Shown: positions 60,578 through 64,000 of the stretch, piece after piece | Numbering within the stretch: position 1 is the first letter of the stretch | Layout of the letters: the number at the start of each line of letters is the position of its first letter | Assembly (NCBI RefSeq): GCF_918698245.1 | Contig: NZ_CAKKMS010000002.1 | Location: 682,001-746,000 of the forward strand | Length of the DNA stretch: 64,000 nucleotides | Direction of reading: 5' to 3' | Source of the DNA: Pedobacter sp. Bi126 | GTDB taxonomy: Bacteria > Bacteroidota > Bacteroidia > Sphingobacteriales > Sphingobacteriaceae | Made by a program: the position numbers and the translations under genes | Notes under the pieces: model-generated | Seen by the model: the letters and a program-made list of their open reading frames with translations, nothing else | What the model was told of the DNA's origin: nothing | Database searches by the model: none

Positions 60578-61699
60578 ATGGGAAAAAACAAGCCGCGTAA
60601 CCGCCATAAGCACTATAAAGTTCCAACCCCAGGTACCAGCCCGGGTTTATACACTATTGATGAAGACGCATTAAAGCCAGTTATTGTACTTCATATTTAT
60701 AACGATAAAAGTTATAAAAAAGTGGAATTGGAGAATATCAATAATATTGATAAACTGATTGAAAATAAAGATTTCTGCTATTGGTTTGACATTAAAGGAT
60801 TAGCAGATCCCAATATATTCGAAACACTTTATTCAAAGTTGGGTATCAGCAGGCTTGTATTAGAAGATATTACCAGTTCTTACCAGCGCCCCAAGCTGGA
60901 TGAATATGATAATGATAAGTACATTTTTGCAGTGAGCAGGCATCTGTTTTTAAATGAGGAGAATGTTTTAAATAATGATCAGGTTTCTTTTATCCTGTCA
61001 GAACGTACCTTGATTACCTTTCAGGAAACTTATGCCGATTGTTTTGAGCCCGTAAGAAAACGTTTGGAAATAGGGAAGGGAAACATTCGTATAGGTGGCA
61101 TTAGCTACCTGATGTATGCCATTATGGATGTGATAGTGGATAATTATTTTTCCTTGTTAAATTTCTGGGGCGAAGAGCTGGATGCTATTGAAGACCGTTT
61201 ATATGATCATCCTGACCGGAGAATCATGTACGATACACAGGCGATTAAAAGGTCGTTGATCATGATCCGAAAAGTAGCCTGGCCGGAGCGGGATAAACTG
61301 AATGATATTATCCGTACCGATAGTCCATTAATATCAGATCTCACTAAAACCTACATGAAGGATGCCTACGATCATTGTATCCAGATCATTGATTTTATCG
61401 AGTCATTAAAAGAGATCGCTTCAGCCAATATTGATATGAATTTATCCATTATCAGCAACCGGATGAACGAAATCATGAAGGTTTTGACCATCATTTCGTC
61501 CATATTTATTCCATTAACCTTTATTGCAGGGATTTACGGGATGAACTTTAGTAGGGAAGACCCTGCAACCGGAAAGATATTAGAAGACAATATGCCTGAA
61601 TTATACGCCGAACATGGTTATTTGTACACCTGGATTGTAATGGCTGTGATTGCGATTTTGCAGGTAATTTACTTTTGGCGTAAAGGTTGGTTTAAATAG
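60578..61699 (+). CDS. corA: CorA magnesium/cobalt channel
   Basis: 373 residues. A large cytoplasmic N-terminal domain ends in two C-terminal membrane helices. The first carries 'FIPLTFIAGIYGMNFS' with the diagnostic GMN (about 320-322), the second 'WIVMAVIAILQVIYFWRKGWF'. It assembles as a pentamer for Mg2+ uptake. It sits three bases after the wbqC-like gene. The toxin-antitoxin pair and mgtE follow. Confidence 0.93.
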   Translation: MGKNKPRNRHKHYKVPTPGTSPGLYTIDEDALKPVIVLHIYNDKSYKKVELENINNIDKLIENKDFCYWFDIKGLADPNIFETLYSKLGISRLVLEDITSSYQRPKLDEYDNDKYIFAVSRHLFLNEENVLNNDQVSFILSERTLITFQETYADCFEPVRKRLEIGKGNIRIGGISYLMYAIMDVIVDNYFSLLNFWGEELDAIEDRLYDHPDRRIMYDTQAIKRSLIMIRKVAWPERDKLNDIIRTDSPLISDLTKTYMKDAYDHCIQIIDFIESLKEIASANIDMNLSIISNRMNEIMKVLTIISSIFIPLTFIAGIYGMNFSREDPATGKILEDNMPELYAEHGYLYTWIVMAVIAILQVIYFWRKGWFK

Positions 61700-61710
61700 T
61701 ATTTTGTATC

Positions 61711-61729
61711 TATACCAATTATTGGTATA
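61711..61729. promoter_or_regulatory. 19-bp perfect palindrome before the parDE-type genes
   Basis: TATACCAAT-T-ATTGGTATA is fully symmetric and lies 22 bases before the antitoxin ATG. Its location and symmetry are those of an autoregulatory operator bound by the antitoxin dimer. Confidence 0.65.
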
Positions 61730-61751
61730 TTTAAGGTAAATACATATAGTT

Positions 61752-61994
61752 ATGGGACGAAATACATCAATACTGCTAGGCGATCATTTCGATAATTTTA
61801 TCAGCGAAAAAATCGCCTCCGGGAAATTTAGTTCTGCCAGTGAGGTAATTAGAACAAGTTTAAGGCTGTTAGAGGAAGAAGAGAAGCAAATCGAATTGCT
61901 GCGTGAAGCGCTAAAAATAGGAGAGGAAAGTGGGTTCGTAAAAAAATTCGACCCTGCAAAGCATTTACAGGAGTTGCACCGCAAGCATTTATAA
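61752..61994 (+). CDS. ParD-like antitoxin (type II)
   Basis: 80 residues. The ribbon-helix-helix N-terminus 'MGRNTSILLGDHFDNFISEKIASGKFSSASEVIRTSLRLLEEEEKQI' is the ParD/CopG-type DNA-binding domain. The disordered C-terminal half ('SGFVKKFDPAKHLQELHRKHL') would wrap the toxin. Its stop overlaps the toxin ATG by one base (TAATG), coupling translation. The palindrome 22 bases upstream is the likely operator. Confidence 0.9.
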   Translation: MGRNTSILLGDHFDNFISEKIASGKFSSASEVIRTSLRLLEEEEKQIELLREALKIGEESGFVKKFDPAKHLQELHRKHL

Positions 61995-62290
61995 TGGTTA
62001 CCTACCGTATTAGTGAACTTGCGCAGATAGATCTGGAAGATATTTGGTTATATACATTTAAGAATTGGTCTAAAGATCAAGCAGATAGATATTACGGTTT
62101 ATTACTTAGTGAATGTGAATATCTATCAAACCATTTTGAACATGGTAAGATAATGGATCACATATTAAAGGGGTATAGGTGTTCGGCGGTTAAATCGCAT
62201 TTAATATTCTATAAGCTGGGAATGGATGGCTTAGTGGAAATAATCAGAATATTACATCAAATGACTAACATTAAAAGTCACTTATTGTAA
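61994..62290 (+). CDS. ParE/RelE-superfamily toxin
   Basis: 98 residues. 'YRISELAQIDLEDIWLYTFKNWSKDQADRYYGLLLSECEYLS' (about 3-44) and 'YRCSAVKSHLIFYKLGMDGLVEIIRILHQMTNIKSHL' follow the ParE pattern of helical hairpin plus strands with a conserved arginine before 'I-L-H'. ParE toxins poison DNA gyrase; RelE relatives cleave mRNA, and the sequence alone fits ParE better. It is coupled to the ParD-like antitoxin. Confidence 0.9.
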   Translation: MVTYRISELAQIDLEDIWLYTFKNWSKDQADRYYGLLLSECEYLSNHFEHGKIMDHILKGYRCSAVKSHLIFYKLGMDGLVEIIRILHQMTNIKSHLL

Positions 62291-62341
62291 AAATCAATTT
62301 TTAATATTTGTAGCTTTAGGGCGTTTTTGGTTAGGTTATAG

Positions 62342-63691
62342 ATGCAGTCATTCGAAATAGATAAAAGCGACGTACTCAAGGTTAAAAATGCAATTTTAGC
62401 TGGTGATGAAACTTTAAAAGTAGTTTTAGAGGAGTATCATGCCTCAGAAATCGCGATTTTGTTTGAGCGTTTAGATAAATCTGAGCAGCGGCACATTATC
62501 AACCTGCTTCCCGCAGAAATAGCTTCTGAGATTATTTCTGAGATGGATGAAGAATCCCATCCGGAAGATTTACTTTTTGAGCTCCATCCCGATAAACGTA
62601 CGGAGATTGTTGAAGAACTGGATTACGATGATGCGACCGACATCATTTCGCAACTGGAGGATCATGAGCAGAAAGAGATTTTAGAAGACCTTACCGAAGA
62701 TCACGCCACAGAAATCCGGAATCTTTTAACTTACGACGAAAAAACTGCGGGTGGTTTGATGAATACGGAGCTGATCTGTGTAAACATCAACCTTACTAAA
62801 AAAGATGCAATTGACGAGATCATCCGGCAGAGTGAAGAAATGGAGGAGTTTTACACCATTTATGTGGTGGATGATGAGGAGATTTTTAAAGGTATTGTTT
62901 CTTTAAAAGACATTATTAAAGCAAAACACAATGCCAAAATAACTGAATTGGTTAAAATAGACGCAGTTTATGTGCACCCCGATACCGATCAGGAAGAAGT
63001 GGCGAACCTAATTTCTCAATATAACTTAACCAGTATTCCAGTAATAGATGATCACCAGAAATTACTCGGTAGGGTAACATTCGATGATGTGATCGATGTA
63101 ATGGAGGCTGAAAGTACCGAAGATATCTTGAAAATCTCGGGGGTATCAGAAGATGAAGAATTGAGCGGTAACTGGGTAGAAGCGGTAAAATCGCGTTTGC
63201 CATGGTTAATTATCAACCTTGGTACAGCATTTTTAGCTTCATCTGTAGTACGTTATTTCGATCCAACCATTAAGTTAATTCCTTCCTTAGCGGCCTACAT
63301 GACCATTATTGCTGGGATGGGTGGAAATGCAGCTACCCAGGCACTTGCCGTAACCGTAAGGCGTATTTCACTTTATGACTTGACTGATAAACAGGCCTAT
63401 CGTACGGTTTTAAAAGAATTTACCGTAGGTTTAATAAATGGTGCATCCAATGGATTAATCGTATTTATTTTTGCTTACTTTTTTGATGGAAACCCAATGC
63501 TTGGATTGGTTATCTTCCTGGCTATGACGGGCAACCTGATAATTGCAGGCATTACTGGCGCTGGTATTCCGTTAATTTTAAAACGGGTTGGTATCGATCC
63601 CGCCATTGCATCATCTATAATTATTACTACTTTTACCGACGTTTTTGGTTTCCTATTAATTTTAGGATTGGCCAGCAAACTTTTACTATAA
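62342..63691 (+). CDS. mgtE: MgtE magnesium transporter
   Basis: 449 residues. It has an N-terminal MgtE_N helical domain rich in acidic residues ('IISEMDEESHPEDLLFELHPDKRTEIVEELDYDDATDII', about 60-100). Two CBS domains follow, about 130-250 ('MNTELICVNINLTKKDAIDEIIRQ', 'VYVHPDTDQEEVANLISQYNLTSIPVID'). The membrane domain, from about 285, has five helices with 'MTIIAGMGGNAATQALAVTVRRI'. It is a Mg2+-gated channel-type transporter of a fold unrelated to CorA, encoded 640 bases upstream. Confidence 0.93.
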   Translation: MQSFEIDKSDVLKVKNAILAGDETLKVVLEEYHASEIAILFERLDKSEQRHIINLLPAEIASEIISEMDEESHPEDLLFELHPDKRTEIVEELDYDDATDIISQLEDHEQKEILEDLTEDHATEIRNLLTYDEKTAGGLMNTELICVNINLTKKDAIDEIIRQSEEMEEFYTIYVVDDEEIFKGIVSLKDIIKAKHNAKITELVKIDAVYVHPDTDQEEVANLISQYNLTSIPVIDDHQKLLGRVTFDDVIDVMEAESTEDILKISGVSEDEELSGNWVEAVKSRLPWLIINLGTAFLASSVVRYFDPTIKLIPSLAAYMTIIAGMGGNAATQALAVTVRRISLYDLTDKQAYRTVLKEFTVGLINGASNGLIVFIFAYFFDGNPMLGLVIFLAMTGNLIIAGITGAGIPLILKRVGIDPAIASSIIITTFTDVFGFLLILGLASKLLL

Positions 63692-63802
63692 TCAGGATTT
63701 ACTTGATTTTAGGATTTCAAGATTTAAAGCTTGCAAAACTAAATTGAGCGCCTGTTAATTTAACTTAGACTACAAACTTTAAATCTATAAAATCTGATCC
63801 CG

Positions 63803-64000
63803 ATGCAAAAAACAAGACACGATTGGACAAAAGAAGAAATATACGAAATTTATAACAAACCATTTTTAGATCTGGTTTACGAAGCCGCAAGCATCCATAG
63901 AGAAAATAAAGATTACAATGAAGTTCAGGTAAGTTCATTAATCTCGATCAAAACTGGAGGTTGTGCTGAAGACTGTTCATATTGCCCACAGGCAGCCCGC
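63803..64000 (+). CDS. bioB: Biotin synthase, N-terminal part (runs off the window)
   Basis: 66 codons to the window end. After an N-terminal helix region '[27 protein letters not shown]', the radical-SAM motif '[16 protein letters not shown]' supplies the three 4Fe-4S ligands Cys54, Cys58 and Cys61, in the exact context of BioB. It converts dethiobiotin to biotin. The 111-base gap after mgtE carries no other feature. Confidence 0.95.
   Translation, partial: MQKTRHDWTKEEIYEIYNKPFLDLVYEAASIHRENKDYNEVQVSSLISIKTGGCAEDCSYCPQAAR

Overview
The window is a piece of a Bacteroidota chromosome, most likely from a Pedobacter-like member of the Sphingobacteriaceae. The evidence is a SusC/SusD outer-membrane pair, A-rich translation starts without regular Shine-Dalgarno sites, TAnnTTTG-type -7 boxes, an OmpA protein with thrombospondin-type calcium repeats, and many short palindromic intergenic repeats. 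No species can be assigned from the sequence alone.

Layout. 1-2.7 kb: the tail of a probable M19 dipeptidase, a repeat-filled gap, an AraC regulator and an alpha/beta hydrolase. 3.0-6.3 kb: a headless XRE regulator fragment coupled to a macrodomain gene, followed by four small genes of unknown or immunity-like character. 6.4-14.1 kb: a Tat-exported Gfo/Idh/MocA oxidoreductase, SusD, SusC and a divergent AraC regulator, forming a nutrient-uptake locus without a glycoside hydrolase. 15.1-19.2 kb: a pentonate (sugar acid) operon of 2-keto-3-deoxypentonate dehydratase, IlvD/Edd-type dehydratase and GntP permease. It holds the crippled start of an aldehyde dehydrogenase and ends in a bare signal-peptide remnant. 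19.4-23.4 kb: an AraC regulator, a RibD-C/DHFR-like reductase and a large S41 peptidase.

23.76-34.22 kb is a 10.46 kb integrated element. It is bounded by a 16-bp direct repeat of the 3' end of tRNA-Lys(TTT), has candidate arm-type repeats beside both ends, and carries an integrase cut short by an IS21-like remnant. Its cargo reads as an electrophile/quinone-stress set: a nitroreductase-like protein, SnoaL-like and DoxX-like proteins with an HxlR regulator, two quinone-oxidoreductase homologues, a quinol-monooxygenase-like protein, a DJ-1/PfpI protein, an AraC regulator and a frameshifted hydrolase. Two of the promoter regions share a conspicuous operator-like sequence. Two further degraded copies of the tRNA 3' end lie to the left, suggesting repeated integration at this site.

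34.3-64 kb is mostly core chromosome: formylglycine-generating enzyme, FucP-type sugar transporter, a HAD phosphatase, three copies of a palindromic repeat, transaldolase, SRP RNA, glutamate synthase GltBD, an OmpA protein, a SPOUT RNA methyltransferase, galactokinase and mutarotase, uridine phosphorylase, RibD, PrmC, XerD, AroQ, an envelope pair (GT2 and LpxL-like acyltransferase), WbqC, the magnesium transporters CorA and MgtE flanking a ParDE-type toxin-antitoxin pair, and the start of BioB.
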